A stretch of DNA of 64,000 nt from a virus. The position numbers and the translations under genes were made by a program. A model generated the notes under the pieces. That model ran no database searches. It was not told the DNA's origin and worked only from the letters and a program-made list of their open reading frames with translations. Of the stretch, positions 17,995 to 26,149 are shown piece by piece. The number at the start of each line of letters is the position of its first letter. Positions within the stretch are counted from its first letter, which is position 1. The stretch lies in IMG/VR virus record IMGVR_UViG_3300025913_000025, positions 43,420 through 107,419 of that record. The stretch is one strand, 5' to 3'.

Positions 17995-19464
17995 TCACTT
18001 TTGGATGCGTGCCCCCAACTGCGCCGTGTAGAACGGCGCGCTCGTGTCCCGCCCGTTGAAGTCCTCGAGACTATTCGTCGCGACCTGCCCAGTGCGGCCG
18101 AACAGGGTCAAAAGCAACCGCTCCCCCCGGAGCTGACGCCCAGACTGATCACCGTTGACCGGATAGCTCGACGCTGAACCGGGCATCGGCAGCGCGTAGC
18201 CAACTCCGGACTGAACGACCGGCTCGAAGACGTCCGTTCGCTCCGTGATCCAGAAATGCCAGAAGACCCCGCGCTCGCCGAAGCTCGTCGGCGATGAGTA
18301 GACCGTCGAGACGATCGCCTGCCCGTTCGGGTTGAGCATCAGATCGACCGTGTGCGCGATCGGATCCACCGGCAGCCGGGATCGCTCCAAGCTCGAGTCC
18401 CAGGTCGTCGCGTCGATCACGATGTTGGTCGGAAGCGACGTCTCAGGCGTGTTGGCCGAGATGACCGGCCGGCGAGTGATCGTATAGAGGATCGGCGGCT
18501 CGATAAGCTTCGGCGTGGCGATGGGACCGTTTGTGTAGAAGGCGTCCGAGGCCGGCACGTTCCAACGCGACAGTGACGAGAGCCATGTCTCGATCTCCCA
18601 TTCCGCCACGTTGTCCACAGTGCCGTCGAGGCCTGCAAACCCCCCGCCCGCGACGTCGATGCCCTCGTCGATCCCGTCGAATCCCTGGTCGACATACCCG
18701 TCGCGGTTATCATCGAGACCATTCACTATGAATAGGTATTCCGGGTTGACCGTGATCGGCGTCGAGCCCTGCGCGTCGGTGTAGGTCCGCGTGAGATGCG
18801 AAGCCGCACCGGGCACATCGTCATTGACGAACAATTCGGGGTTCGCCACGGTCATCGGCCCGACCACGGTGTACGACTGCCCGGCCTGCCCGAGCTTGAT
18901 CTTGTCGCCGATTCGGACATTCCAGAACCAGCCGGTTGGATTGTCGAATCCGGCGTGCGTGTCGTTATCGAGGAACGGCGATTGCTCGATCATGAGCACT
19001 TGACCGTAGCTTGGGTTGTTCGGAGAAACCTGACCGCTTGTCGGGATAGTCGGTGGGTAGTAGGGGTAAACCGCGCTCGTCCCGTCCGGGTTGCGCACGG
19101 GATACGGAGGAACTCCGCCGTTGAAGACCATGACGGTCTGCGGCACTGGCCAGACGGTGACGTGACCGCTCGAGTAAGGAGGGCCCGGCTCAATCTGGAC
19201 CCAGCGATTGAACGCCAGGACGGTCGGCGAGTTGGCGTAAGTCGGATCAGGAAGCAAGCGAATTCCTCGTGGAGCGTTGGCCTTGGTGGCGGCGGCTCTA
19301 GCCTGGATCAGTCCGCCTTGCAAGAGCCGTGCCGCTTCCGTGACCTGTCGGTGACGAATCGCCGGGATGATCGACGGCAGCAGCGCGGCCGAGACCAAGA
19401 GAATGATCAGGACCACGACCATCAGTTCAACCAGGGTGAATCCGCTTCGTCTCATCGGCAGCAT
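17995..19464 (-). CDS. prepilin-like protein with N-terminal methylation motif
   Basis: 489 residues. Residues 8-15 are the class III signal GFTLVELM: cleavage after Gly8, the conserved Glu at +5, then a hydrophobic helix of about 20 residues. This is the hallmark of type II secretion pseudopilins and type IV pilins. Residues 251-264 form an Asp-rich loop (DDNRDGYVDQGFDG), probably Ca-binding and common in planctomycete pseudopilins. It is much longer than a normal pseudopilin. It is a bacterial-type gene between phage tail genes and a small regulator, converging on the tail operon, so it is a moron or host-gene candidate. Confidence 0.75.
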   Translation of the reverse strand: MLPMRRSGFTLVELMVVVLIILLVSAALLPSIIPAIRHRQVTEAARLLQGGLIQARAAATKANAPRGIRLLPDPTYANSPTVLAFNRWVQIEPGPPYSSGHVTVWPVPQTVMVFNGGVPPYPVRNPDGTSAVYPYYPPTIPTSGQVSPNNPSYGQVLMIEQSPFLDNDTHAGFDNPTGWFWNVRIGDKIKLGQAGQSYTVVGPMTVANPELFVNDDVPGAASHLTRTYTDAQGSTPITVNPEYLFIVNGLDDNRDGYVDQGFDGIDEGIDVAGGGFAGLDGTVDNVAEWEIETWLSSLSRWNVPASDAFYTNGPIATPKLIEPPILYTITRRPVISANTPETSLPTNIVIDATTWDSSLERSRLPVDPIAHTVDLMLNPNGQAIVSTVYSSPTSFGERGVFWHFWITERTDVFEPVVQSGVGYALPMPGSASSYPVNGDQSGRQLRGERLLLTLFGRTGQVATNSLEDFNGRDTSAPFYTAQLGARIQK

Positions 19465-19673
19465 GGGGTTTTCCTTTCTCCGAGGTGGCTGTTGTGAATG
19501 AACACGCGCTCGCGTTCCGGGCCGTCGATAAAGACGTCCTGGAGGACTGCGGCAAGCGCACCGGGGAACCGGCGCGCTTGATCGATCAGAGCAGGGTTCG
19601 CGATCACGTCCGAGATCAGAGCCGCGAGCAGGACAATGATCAGCAGGTGCCAGATCGCGAATTGACGGACCAT
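19452..19673 (-). CDS. small inner-membrane protein upstream of the prepilin-like gene
   Basis: 73 residues. One hydrophobic helix near the N-terminus (WHLLIIVLLAALISDVIA), then a soluble tail with paired cysteines near its end. Its last codons overlap the start region of the prepilin-like gene by 13 bases, so the two are probably co-translated and may work together. Confidence 0.55.
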   Translation of the reverse strand: MVRQFAIWHLLIIVLLAALISDVIANPALIDQARRFPGALAAVLQDVFIDGPERERVFIHNSHLGERKTPCCR

Positions 19674-19685
19674 CGATGGTGACTC

Positions 19686-20285
19686 CTATTTCCAGTGACG
19701 TTTGAGGAACTCAAGGACGCGCAACCCTTCTGCGGTCACACGGTAAGCGGTTCCGGCACAATAATTACACGCATGCTCATAACCAAATTCGGACGGAAGA
19801 CCGCAACCGTTGCACGCCGGACACGGAACTTCCAGCGCCGGAAAGAAAGGAGCTGGTTGCGGTTGCGCCTCGGTCGGCTTGTCGCGGTCCGCCCACAGAA
19901 CGACGGTCGACTCTGGTTCGGAAGCTGGGGAAACGATTTCAGCGCATGCCGAGTCTTTCCGATACCGTTCGAGCGCGGCCTCCTGGTGTTGAATGAACGT
20001 GATGATGTCTGCGGTCATCATCGGTGGGCGACCCGTGATCTTCGCTACCTCATCAACAACGAGCTTCCATGCCTCCGCGTGACGCTTGTCCGTTTTTTCC
20101 CTCTCCGCGAATGCCATCACAGCCTTGATGTAGCCGATGACTTCGTTGGCCTGGTCGTCGGCGTCGATCAGCGCTGAGTGCGCCACCGCGAACTGCCAAA
20201 CCTTGATCCAGAGTCGCTCGATCGTCTGGAGTTCCTCGTAACGCTCGGCGGGAATCGTACACGTTCTGGCTTCTTCCACAGTCAT
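19686..20285 (-). CDS. hypothetical protein with DnaJ-type zinc finger
   Basis: 199 residues from MTVEEART, with an AGGGAGA ribosome site; a start eight codons upstream is less likely. Residues about 1-140 are helical. The C-terminal part carries CPACNGCG and, about 17 residues later, CNYCAGTAY: a CxxCxGxG pair like that of DnaJ/RING-like zinc fingers. The start overlaps the ArsR-type gene by ATGA, so both form one operon. Confidence 0.6.
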   Translation of the reverse strand: MTVEEARTCTIPAERYEELQTIERLWIKVWQFAVAHSALIDADDQANEVIGYIKAVMAFAEREKTDKRHAEAWKLVVDEVAKITGRPPMMTADIITFIQHQEAALERYRKDSACAEIVSPASEPESTVVLWADRDKPTEAQPQPAPFFPALEVPCPACNGCGLPSEFGYEHACNYCAGTAYRVTAEGLRVLEFLKRHWK

Positions 20286-20584
20286 TCTCCCTTGAGGATC
20301 TGAAGGCATTCAAGCAACTTCTGACCGAGTGGCTCGATCCGGTAGTAGGTCTCCCGCTTGCGATGCGACGAGATCGCGCCCGCCGTGCGGAGCAGGAGCA
20401 GATGATGATTCACCGAGCCGCGCGGCATGTCGGCCAGCGAGTGAATCGTTTTCAGCGAGCATAGCCCACCCGCCAACATGATCAGGATTCGGGCTCGGGC
20501 CGGCACCGCAAGAAGCGAGAGCCGTTCCGCCGAGACGATCAAATCGCGATCGGTGATTTCGGACATATTCTCATTCACGGACAT
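20282..20584 (-). CDS. ArsR/winged-helix transcriptional regulator
   Basis: 100 residues. A clear winged-helix-turn-helix: ALSVPARARILIML-type helix (LLAVPARARILIML), recognition region (HSLADMPRGSVNHHLLLLRTAG), and a wing (ISSHRKRETYYRIEP). No metal-binding Cys pair typical of ArsR itself is seen. A second ATG six codons in, after TATACT, may be the real start. It heads the minus-strand group with the zinc-finger gene and could control it; the AT-rich region upstream fits its own promoter. Confidence 0.75.
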   Translation of the reverse strand: MSVNENMSEITDRDLIVSAERLSLLAVPARARILIMLAGGLCSLKTIHSLADMPRGSVNHHLLLLRTAGAISSHRKRETYYRIEPLGQKLLECLQILKGE

Positions 20585-20900
20585 AGTATAGAGTCCTGAG
20601 TAACAGGAAAGAAAGCATTAGAATCATAGAAGTTTTATGAGTTTCGTGAAAAAAGTCAATGGTCATGTTTGACTTCGCTGGACGTCCGGGCAAGAATGGT
20701 GACGGCGACAGCAAGCAGACTCGAAAGACTGAATCACGCTTCTGCGGTTGGATCGAGAGACTTTTTACGGCGGAGGTGGGCCATGAACTGCCCGGCAAAA
20801 ACCGGGCGAACCTGGAGGGTTCTCGAGGATGTCTGATTTGATACCAGGGTCCGGTGACGGTTAAAACCGGTCTCCTTCAACTTGCCTGCAAGGGCCGAAC
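20585..20900. other. mostly non-coding divergent promoter region
   Basis: About 315 bases between the minus-strand regulator and the + operon. The first 80 bases are AT-rich (TATACT on the minus strand just before the regulator start), as expected of promoters. A small hairpin GCCCGG/CCGGGC lies at 20790-20807. A 17-codon frame at 20783-20836 follows a strong GGAGGT and might be a leader peptide. Confidence 0.4.
20659..20841 (+). CDS. possible small protein (doubtful)
   Basis: A 60-codon frame, MVMFDFAGRPGKNG onward, with reasonable composition but no convincing ribosome site. It overlaps the putative 17-codon leader frame. Listed because nothing else fills the region; it may be spurious. 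Confidence 0.25.
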   Translation: MVMFDFAGRPGKNGDGDSKQTRKTESRFCGWIERLFTAEVGHELPGKNRANLEGSRGCLI

Positions 20901-21047
20901 ATGGTCGTCGGGTTTCTCGTTTTGACTGTACTGATCCATGTCGTCAACTTCCTCAAATCAATGCAGTCGATCGAGTCCGAAAGCCGCGCCATCAACCATA
21001 AACTCGATGCGATCTGCAAGAAGCTCGAAATCAAGGAGGGCCCCTGA
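20901..21047 (+). CDS. 48-residue single-span membrane protein
   Basis: Begins MVVGFLVLTVLIHVVNFLKS: an N-terminal transmembrane helix followed by a charged helix (SESRAINHKLDAICKKLEI), the layout of small phage membrane or Rz-like proteins. Its stop overlaps the next start (TGATG) and AAGGAGG just inside its end serves the next gene, so it is the first gene of this operon. Confidence 0.6.
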   Translation: MVVGFLVLTVLIHVVNFLKSMQSIESESRAINHKLDAICKKLEIKEGP

Positions 21048-21538
21048 TGGCAAATCCCGTCCACGATCCCGAAGTCTGTCCAAGCGAGCTCGTGTCCTGG
21101 CATCTGGACGCCTGCAACGAGGCCGGCTGGCATTGCGCCGACTGCGGTCTGAAGATGCCGGGAGAACCTCCAGGATATCGACCGGACCTGGACCGATCAG
21201 CGATCGGAGCGAAGGTCGATTCGGTCGTCAACTGGCTTCACGAGTCCGAACTGATCTACGTCTCGAACAGTTCTGAAGGCGAGTCACTGACCGGCAAGGT
21301 CGCCGAGGAATGCAAGCGGACGAGCACCTACGATCAAATGTCGATCATCATCATGATCGCCATGAACAAGGAGAACGCCGACTACTGGAAGAAGCTCGGC
21401 GAGGACGTGCTGGCCGGCAAGGATCCGCGCCGTCGATGCCATTGCGGCAAGCTCGCTAACACGTTCGTCGGCGAGGAGGCATTCTGTTCCTGGGCCTGCC
21501 AGGACAATAACTCCAAGCAGGGCCGGCTTCCCTGGTAG
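21047..21538 (+). CDS. hypothetical zinc-binding protein
   Basis: 163 residues with two cysteine clusters: an N-terminal CxxxxxxxxHLDxC...CADCG group and a C-terminal CHCGK...CSWAC group. A helical region lies between (residues ~60-120). Ribosome site AAGGAGG. Likely a metal-binding structural protein; function not known. Confidence 0.6.
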   Translation: MANPVHDPEVCPSELVSWHLDACNEAGWHCADCGLKMPGEPPGYRPDLDRSAIGAKVDSVVNWLHESELIYVSNSSEGESLTGKVAEECKRTSTYDQMSIIIMIAMNKENADYWKKLGEDVLAGKDPRRRCHCGKLANTFVGEEAFCSWACQDNNSKQGRLPW

Positions 21539-21546
21539 GAACGAGC

Positions 21547-21939
21547 ATGCCGCGAAAGCCGAAGTTTCCCGTCGAGATAGGGGGGAAGTTCCACACTGTT
21601 CGGATTCCCAACTGGCATCCCGCCAGGCTGAACGAGCTAATCGGTCGGCATCGGATGGCAATATCAAGGCGTAAGCGTTCAGATCGCGAGATCGTGGCCG
21701 CTTATGTCTTAATGGCTGGTGCGATTGAAGCTACCGGAAAACGTCGCGTCAACCTGCACATCACCCTTAGCCCACGACAACGGGCTGCTGACCCAGACGC
21801 GTACTGGAAGAGTCTTCTCGACGCCCTGGTTCATTGCAAGGCATTGCGAAACGACAATCGCCAATGGGTCGAATTGATGCCGGTGGAATTCGATCGCGCT
21901 TCGACCAAGGCGACCACTATCGTCTTAACGGACGTCTGA
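21547..21939 (+). CDS. RusA-like Holliday junction resolvase
   Basis: 130 residues, the usual RusA length. The family signature is visible: Asp82 and Asp84, Lys88, Asp92 and Asp103 in ADPDAYWKSLLDALVHC ... LRNDNRQWV, matching the D-x-D-N-x-x-K-x-x-L-D-x-L ... D-D pattern of the metal site. The enzyme cuts branched DNA made in phage recombination or replication. It lies in a short operon of unknown genes; a second resolvase-like nuclease (DUF1064) occurs at 30.2 kb. Confidence 0.75.
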   Translation: MPRKPKFPVEIGGKFHTVRIPNWHPARLNELIGRHRMAISRRKRSDREIVAAYVLMAGAIEATGKRRVNLHITLSPRQRAADPDAYWKSLLDALVHCKALRNDNRQWVELMPVEFDRASTKATTIVLTDV

Positions 21940-21990
21940 CGCGCAATACCGGGGGACTGCGTGCTGGTCCCGGCCTGAAGGAGTAACGTT

Positions 21991-22347
21991 ATGAGCGACC
22001 CGAGCTTCTCCGAAGCATTCAAGGCAGCAGCAGACATCGAAGCCGCCTGTCCCATCACGGCCGGCTCTGCACTCGCACACCATGCCGGATGGACAACTGA
22101 GTGGCCGACTGAGCCGGGACACTACTGGCTCTATGGAGTCTGGTATATCGCCAGTTCTCCGCGCCCGTCGCTTTGGCTGATCAAGGCGGAAATGTTGTAC
22201 GGATACCTATACCTAAGCGGTGACTGCGGTAACGTGTATGAGGGCCAGGTCGGTCCCCATCGCTGGGCTCGGGCCACGCTTCCCGAGGTGCCGGCCGCCG
22301 AGGTCGAGAGGGAGATCAAGGAGACCGATGGCGATGACCGAAAGTGA
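21991..22347 (+). CDS. hypothetical protein, Trp-rich centre
   Basis: 118 residues with a perfect AAGGAG site. The central segment (TEWPTEPGHYWLYGVWYI ... VGPHRWARATLPEVP) resembles small phage proteins that start with a GxYWxxG-type strand, but no named family could be assigned. The acidic C-terminus overlaps the next gene. Confidence 0.55.
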   Translation: MSDPSFSEAFKAAADIEAACPITAGSALAHHAGWTTEWPTEPGHYWLYGVWYIASSPRPSLWLIKAEMLYGYLYLSGDCGNVYEGQVGPHRWARATLPEVPAAEVEREIKETDGDDRK

Positions 22348-22600
22348 ATTCTGGCGAACCGTGAATTGCGTTCCAGTCGGGGAACTGGTCGCCGTAGAGG
22401 CAAAGTACGGTGGCATCGGTTCGGCGGTCGTATCAGTTGCGACTCAGGAGAGTTTCGAGGGATGCCGAGTCATGCTTTCGGTCGGCTCCGGTCAGCACGA
22501 GCGAATCTTACTGCCGGCTGGCCATGCTCGGGCGCTGGCCTACCTCCTACTCGCTGCGGCTGAACGCACGGAGAAGTCGGCACTACCTCCGAGTCGTTGA
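22328..22600 (+). CDS. hypothetical protein
   Basis: 90 residues; MAMTESEFWRTV start with AAGGAG a few bases upstream (the second ATG at 22334 has better spacing). Composition is alpha/beta with a helical end (HARALAYLLLAAAERTE). Overlaps the previous gene by 20 bases and ends the operon before two hairpins. Confidence 0.55.
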   Translation: MAMTESEFWRTVNCVPVGELVAVEAKYGGIGSAVVSVATQESFEGCRVMLSVGSGQHERILLPAGHARALAYLLLAAAERTEKSALPPSR

Positions 22601-22640
22601 CTCCGCGATCTTCAACGGTCCAGTTCAGCATCAAACACCG

Positions 22641-22674
22641 CGGCCCGGACGCACCTTGCGATGCGCCCGGGCCG
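22641..22674. terminator. GC-rich hairpin between converging operons
   Basis: Arms of 13 bases (CGGCCCGGACGCA / TGCGCCCGGGCCG) pair with one mismatch around an 8-base loop. No U-run follows, so it may act as a bidirectional pause or as part of a tandem terminator with the next hairpin. Confidence 0.45.
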
Positions 22675-22750
22675 AATGCGTTGGATGACGGAAGTATCTG
22701 ACGCGACCGCTTCTCCAACAATCTCGTGGGGCATAACTCCCGATTGATCA

Positions 22751-22775
22751 CCCCGCACTTGAGGGCGGGGCCTCT
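22751..22775 (+). terminator. rho-independent-like terminator
   Basis: CCCCGC pairs with GCGGGG, followed by CCTCTTTCGT. It lies after the + operon and before the oppositely directed operon. Confidence 0.5.
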
Positions 22776-22873
22776 TTCGTGGACCGTCGAGCCGATCAGT
22801 TAAGCTCACGGCGTTGGCTCGGAGCGCCGGGAGCGACGATGCTTCCAAGGCGACTTAATGATGCCGATCGCCG

Positions 22874-23161
22874 TCAGATCACCTCATCCCCGAATGGCTC
22901 GGGATACTCGTTGAGGATTTCCCCCACGCGGTCAAAGAATTTCGAGTCCTTCTCATACCGCTCCAGCAGTTCCTCATCGAGCCGCTCGGCTTCCGCGGAC
23001 GTAGGATCACGGCCATCGATGTCCGTTATGACGAACCGAAGTCCATCGACGCCCGGGGCTTCATCGCACCCCGTAAATCCCGGCGCGCCGGAATAGCCTT
23101 CGCTGATCGAATCCCATTCCACGTCCACGCAGAGCTTCTGGCCGTTGTGTTCCACGATCAT
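22874..23161 (-). CDS. hypothetical acidic protein, paralogue of the gene at 25.8-26.1 kb
   Basis: 95 residues, strongly acidic. The segment around residues 16-70 parallels that of the other gene: both have a short strand, a Pro/Gly loop, a (F/V)xF-like strand, then DGRDP or RGIDP and a long acidic helix. Last gene of an operon whose members overlap or nearly touch. Function unknown. Confidence 0.6.
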   Translation of the reverse strand: MIVEHNGQKLCVDVEWDSISEGYSGAPGFTGCDEAPGVDGLRFVITDIDGRDPTSAEAERLDEELLERYEKDSKFFDRVGEILNEYPEPFGDEVI

Positions 23162-23370
23162 CGCCGTGCCTTCTTCCTGGCGTCTCGTTGCCGCTTACGC
23201 CGTTTCGCCAGGTCGTCGTGATCCCGAACGCACGCCTTGGTTCTTCCGCCGTGGGAGCGACTTCGCCGTTTCCAGTCTAAGCCGGTAATGAGATTCTCGG
23301 CGCTCGCGTGTGGCATCAGGGCCGGAATTGCGAGTGCGATTGCCGCGAGCGCGGCCGTGTTCTTGTTCAT
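23158..23370 (-). CDS. small secreted basic protein
   Basis: 70 residues. A textbook signal peptide (MNKNTAALAAIALAIPALMPHASA) with cleavage after ASA, then a very basic tail (KRRSRSH, KRRKRQRDARKKARR). Exported cationic peptide; role unknown. ATGA overlap with the next gene in the operon. Confidence 0.55.
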   Translation of the reverse strand: MNKNTAALAAIALAIPALMPHASAENLITGLDWKRRSRSHGGRTKACVRDHDDLAKRRKRQRDARKKARR

Positions 23371-23798
23371 TTCTTGGCCTCAGAGAGAAAGAACTTTCGA
23401 CGGCAATGCGGACATACGACCGCTTCGCCGACCACAATGTCGCGACGAACAGCCTTGCCATCCTCGATGACGAGCTTCCAGCGATCGGAAATGTCGTCTC
23501 CCTGCGCGAGCACTTCGCCGGTAAATCCGAAGTCGGGGAACTCCTCACGCATGAAGGCGAGAATCAAGTTGACGGACTCAACGATTCCGTAGAACTTCTC
23601 GCCGCCGTCCCACTGGATTCCCGAGAAGTCCTTCGTGAGCTCCCACTGGATGTAGGACGTATCCTTGATTCCGTACTGACGCCATTCGCCATGATCGTCT
23701 GAGTCCTCACCGAGCATCTCGTTCAGACGTTTGATCTGCGCGATGCTCGGTTCATTCACGAACTTCAGAATGCCATCGAGTTGCGTCGAATAGCCCAT
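23367..23798 (-). CDS. hypothetical protein with C-terminal zinc knuckle
   Basis: 143 residues from MGYSTQLDG, chosen for the AAAGGAGA site. It begins with a pattern seen in small conserved proteins (QLDGILKFVNEPSIAQIKRL), then acidic/Trp segments; the end has CPHCRRKFF, a single CxxC knuckle that may pair in a dimer. No assigned family. Confidence 0.6.
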   Translation of the reverse strand: MGYSTQLDGILKFVNEPSIAQIKRLNEMLGEDSDDHGEWRQYGIKDTSYIQWELTKDFSGIQWDGGEKFYGIVESVNLILAFMREEFPDFGFTGEVLAQGDDISDRWKLVIEDGKAVRRDIVVGEAVVCPHCRRKFFLSEAKK

Positions 23799-23802
23799 CT
23801 GA

Positions 23803-24234
23803 TCATCTCCTTTGAGGTTCATTCGGTTCGATCGTCAAATCGTCCTCAGTCAGTCGCCTCGGTCGATCACCACCGTCGATCAGCCAGACCGTGATCCCAG
23901 CTCCCAGGCACTTCCGCACGCAGTCCCGAGTTCCCCGCGACCTGGCGAGAGTCCGATGCACGGCAATCGCGTAGGCGGCTCCCAGCCGGACCATTTCCGA
24001 GTTCCTGATCGGACCCCCTTTCTTCCCAAGGTGCCAGTCCGCAGGATGGGGCTCATGCGGGATCCCCATCGCCTCACAGGCGTAACGGAAGGAGCGATCC
24101 ACCCCGGTTGGACAGTCACCGTGGACGATCACGACGTCGGTCCCGAGCTTGGCGCGGATGCCGGCGAGTACGTGCGCGGCGATGTCGGCACAGGTCCAAT
24201 GGCGATCGCCGGTGATGATGATGCGGGTGGGCAC
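23803..24234 (-). CDS. DUF2493/YspA-like SLOG family protein
   Basis: 143 residues. The N-terminal strand and loop RIIITGDRHWT, the glycine motif VIVHGDCPTGVDRSF, and the later HPADWHLGKKGGPIRN are the typical signature of the DUF2493 (SLOG) family, which binds nucleotides or nucleotide-derived ligands. Members are frequent in phages and mobile elements; some SLOG proteins take part in nucleotide-signal defence. Role here is not known. Confidence 0.75.
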   Translation of the reverse strand: MPTRIIITGDRHWTCADIAAHVLAGIRAKLGTDVVIVHGDCPTGVDRSFRYACEAMGIPHEPHPADWHLGKKGGPIRNSEMVRLGAAYAIAVHRTLARSRGTRDCVRKCLGAGITVWLIDGGDRPRRLTEDDLTIEPNEPQRR

Positions 24235-24239
24235 GAAGA

Positions 24240-24479
24240 TTACTTCCGTGGAATAGGGGTCAGACTGACGGCGTGCTTCATGCCCGCATCGAAGACATCT
24301 GCCTGCACGTAACGCACGCTCACACCGCGATCACTCCAGATAAAGATTGGCTGATTCACGGCAAAGTCATAGGATGGATCGCCACCGCGCACCTTGAGAT
24401 TGTCGCGGATCATCGTTTCGACCTCAGTCATCGATAGGTTGATGATGCAAATCTGGGTTTGCGCGTATTGTTTTTCCAT
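24240..24479 (-). CDS. hypothetical protein
   Basis: 79 residues from MEKQYAQTQI; the start overlaps the stop of the gene before it in the operon (ATGA-type). Alternating beta/alpha pattern with a YDFAVNQPIFIWSD segment. No recognised motif. Confidence 0.5.
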   Translation of the reverse strand: MEKQYAQTQICIINLSMTEVETMIRDNLKVRGGDPSYDFAVNQPIFIWSDRGVSVRYVQADVFDAGMKHAVSLTPIPRK

Positions 24480-24784
24480 CAATCTGGCTCCTGGATTGGC
24501 TTGGCAGCGAACATCGCCTTGAACTCTTCCAGCGTCACCACCAGATCGGTAGTGGGATACAGGCCGATGTTTTTCAGTTCCCATCCAGTTGTATTGCCGT
24601 CGTTGTCGAGTTGTTCGATCCGCGCCATAAGCGACCCGTCAAAGTCTTGGTCATAGCCTGTCACGCGGAACGCCATCAGGACGATTGTCCCGACGGGCTC
24701 TGGTTCCACCGGGTTCCGCTTGATGATGGACGATTCGACGCGAAAATTCTCTTCCTCCACCGTGATCTCGCGAACAGGCCTCAT
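24479..24784 (-). CDS. hypothetical protein
   Basis: 101 residues from MRPVREITVEEEN. The ATG at 24784 was chosen because GGAGGA lies seven bases before it, inside a slightly longer frame. It overlaps both neighbours by four bases. Beta-rich and acidic; not recognised. Confidence 0.55.
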   Translation of the reverse strand: MRPVREITVEEENFRVESSIIKRNPVEPEPVGTIVLMAFRVTGYDQDFDGSLMARIEQLDNDGNTTGWELKNIGLYPTTDLVVTLEEFKAMFAAKPIQEPD

Positions 24785-25056
24785 CGAAATTTCCTCCATT
24801 GCCCAGGCTTGGTAATGAAACAGGAATCAACTCCGTTGTGCGGATTCTCGAACTTGATGAGCGGGTATTCGCCAAACATCGTCAACTCGAAACCGACGAA
24901 CACTCCAACAGCCCCGGAGTGAGGGTGATCCCCGCAAACAATGACGCGGTCACCTGCTTTGATTGAATCGGCGTTGACGAACAGAGGCGTGAAGCCGTCG
25001 TAGAACGCTTTCTCCGCAGCAGTCAGAGGGCCGCGAGATGATCGTTTGCGTTTCAA
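24781..25056 (-). CDS. hypothetical protein, basic N-terminus
   Basis: 91 residues from TTG (KRKRSSRGPLT). This start overlaps the stop of the gene before it and has GGAGA upstream, so a longer frame is rejected. The middle (KAGDRVIVCGDHPHSGAVGVFVGFE) looks like a small SH3/KOW-type barrel. Function unknown. Confidence 0.5.
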   Translation of the reverse strand: MKRKRSSRGPLTAAEKAFYDGFTPLFVNADSIKAGDRVIVCGDHPHSGAVGVFVGFELTMFGEYPLIKFENPHNGVDSCFITKPGQWRKFR

Positions 25057-25424
25057 TGTGTTGAATCTCCAGCAGCAACCGGCACCTCGATCGCCGTTGC
25101 CTTGCAGAAGTAGCAACTGAGCTTCAGGAGGCCAGAACCCGCGCGATAAGAAGCCCACACGGTCTGCGTGTCCCAGCCGTCGTTGCAACACGTCAGACGA
25201 ACATCAGGCTTCGCCCCGGCATACTTGACTACCAGCGCGGGAGTTGAACATTCGACACAGGATAGGACCAGCGATCCAGGCTCGCGATCGGAGTCAACGA
25301 ACATTGGTGCCCGAACGTGGCACCGTGAATGGAGAAACATTTCGTGCGCGTTCGGCTCGTGATCGCAGCCGGCCGCGCAGCCCGCAGGCACGAAGCGGTC
25401 GAGAGACTCTTTGGTCAGTTCCAT
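25053..25424 (-). CDS. hypothetical Cys-rich protein
   Basis: 123 residues with four cysteine pairs or groups (CAAGC, CVEC, CC, CYFC), suggesting one or two zinc-ribbon folds. Otherwise no motif. Tightly packed in the same small-gene operon. Confidence 0.6.
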   Translation of the reverse strand: MELTKESLDRFVPAGCAAGCDHEPNAHEMFLHSRCHVRAPMFVDSDREPGSLVLSCVECSTPALVVKYAGAKPDVRLTCCNDGWDTQTVWASYRAGSGLLKLSCYFCKATAIEVPVAAGDSTH

Positions 25425-25430
25425 TGATCG

Positions 25431-25790
25431 TTACGCTCCCCATGAAACACCGAGACGATCCAATTCCGCCTCCGACCGCTTCGGTTCGGTTGTCTCGCCG
25501 TGAATGAACTCGACGTCGATCACCGAGCCGGATTCCAGGGAATCGAAGTGTTCGAGGATGTACTCGTGGGCTCGCTGCATCGTGACATCCGTCCAGTCCC
25601 GTGAATTGTAGTTTGCCTTGGTGCTCGTCAACGACACCATGATGAGGACCGTCGCTTGGATCGAGGGGTCGCTACCGTAGCCCGCGCGGCTGATCAAGTA
25701 GCGGTCCTGTTCGTTGCCCGGTTTCAACTTGGTAGCTAGAACGGAGGTGAATGTGTGCTTATCGCGAATCTCGAACGTCTTACTGATCAC
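25431..25790 (-). CDS. hypothetical protein
   Basis: 119 residues, mixed alpha/beta, with a helix and acidic end (MQRAHEYILEHFDSLESG). The start overlaps the previous gene (ATGA). Nothing diagnostic. Confidence 0.55.
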   Translation of the reverse strand: MISKTFEIRDKHTFTSVLATKLKPGNEQDRYLISRAGYGSDPSIQATVLIMVSLTSTKANYNSRDWTDVTMQRAHEYILEHFDSLESGSVIDVEFIHGETTEPKRSEAELDRLGVSWGA

Positions 25791-26149
25791 GGCCTCCCCC
25801 TTTCCGCAATCGCCGTCTCCATCCGCCCCTCTTCATGCTCCGCGATGGCTGTGTCAATGCGGTCCTGATCCCAATGAGCGTTGAGATACAGGCTCTCCAT
25901 CCGTGATTCCAGTTCGGCCCGGATGTCGGCATCGATCGACTTGGCTTCAATCCAGGAGCCGTACTCAGCCGACACTTCAGGATCGATCCCGCGAATCCGC
26001 GCGACCTTGAATCGAACGTCCTCGAACCCGCCCGGGAAGCGCGGCCATTGCGCCGCGCCGCCTTCGGGCGGGAGCGTCTCGTAGCTCACTTCGAACTCGA
26101 TCTCGAGTCCCTCGTCTTCATCAGTGTGGGTGTACTCGATGTTCGGCAT
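25787..26149 (-). CDS. hypothetical acidic protein, paralogue of the gene at 22.9-23.2 kb
   Basis: 120 residues from MPNIEYTHTDEDEG, with a CTGGAG ribosome site; a frame 13 codons longer lacks one. Strongly acidic. Shares with the other gene the order strand, Gly/Pro loop, VRFKVARI strand, GIDPE, acidic helix. Function unknown. Confidence 0.55.
   Translation of the reverse strand: MPNIEYTHTDEDEGLEIEFEVSYETLPPEGGAAQWPRFPGGFEDVRFKVARIRGIDPEVSAEYGSWIEAKSIDADIRAELESRMESLYLNAHWDQDRIDTAIAEHEEGRMETAIAERGRP

Noticed and set aside
20760-20880. Possible tRNA (hairpins and GGTT-type segment)
   Set aside because: No full cloverleaf, no T-loop GGTTCGAATCC and no CCA-side acceptor match.
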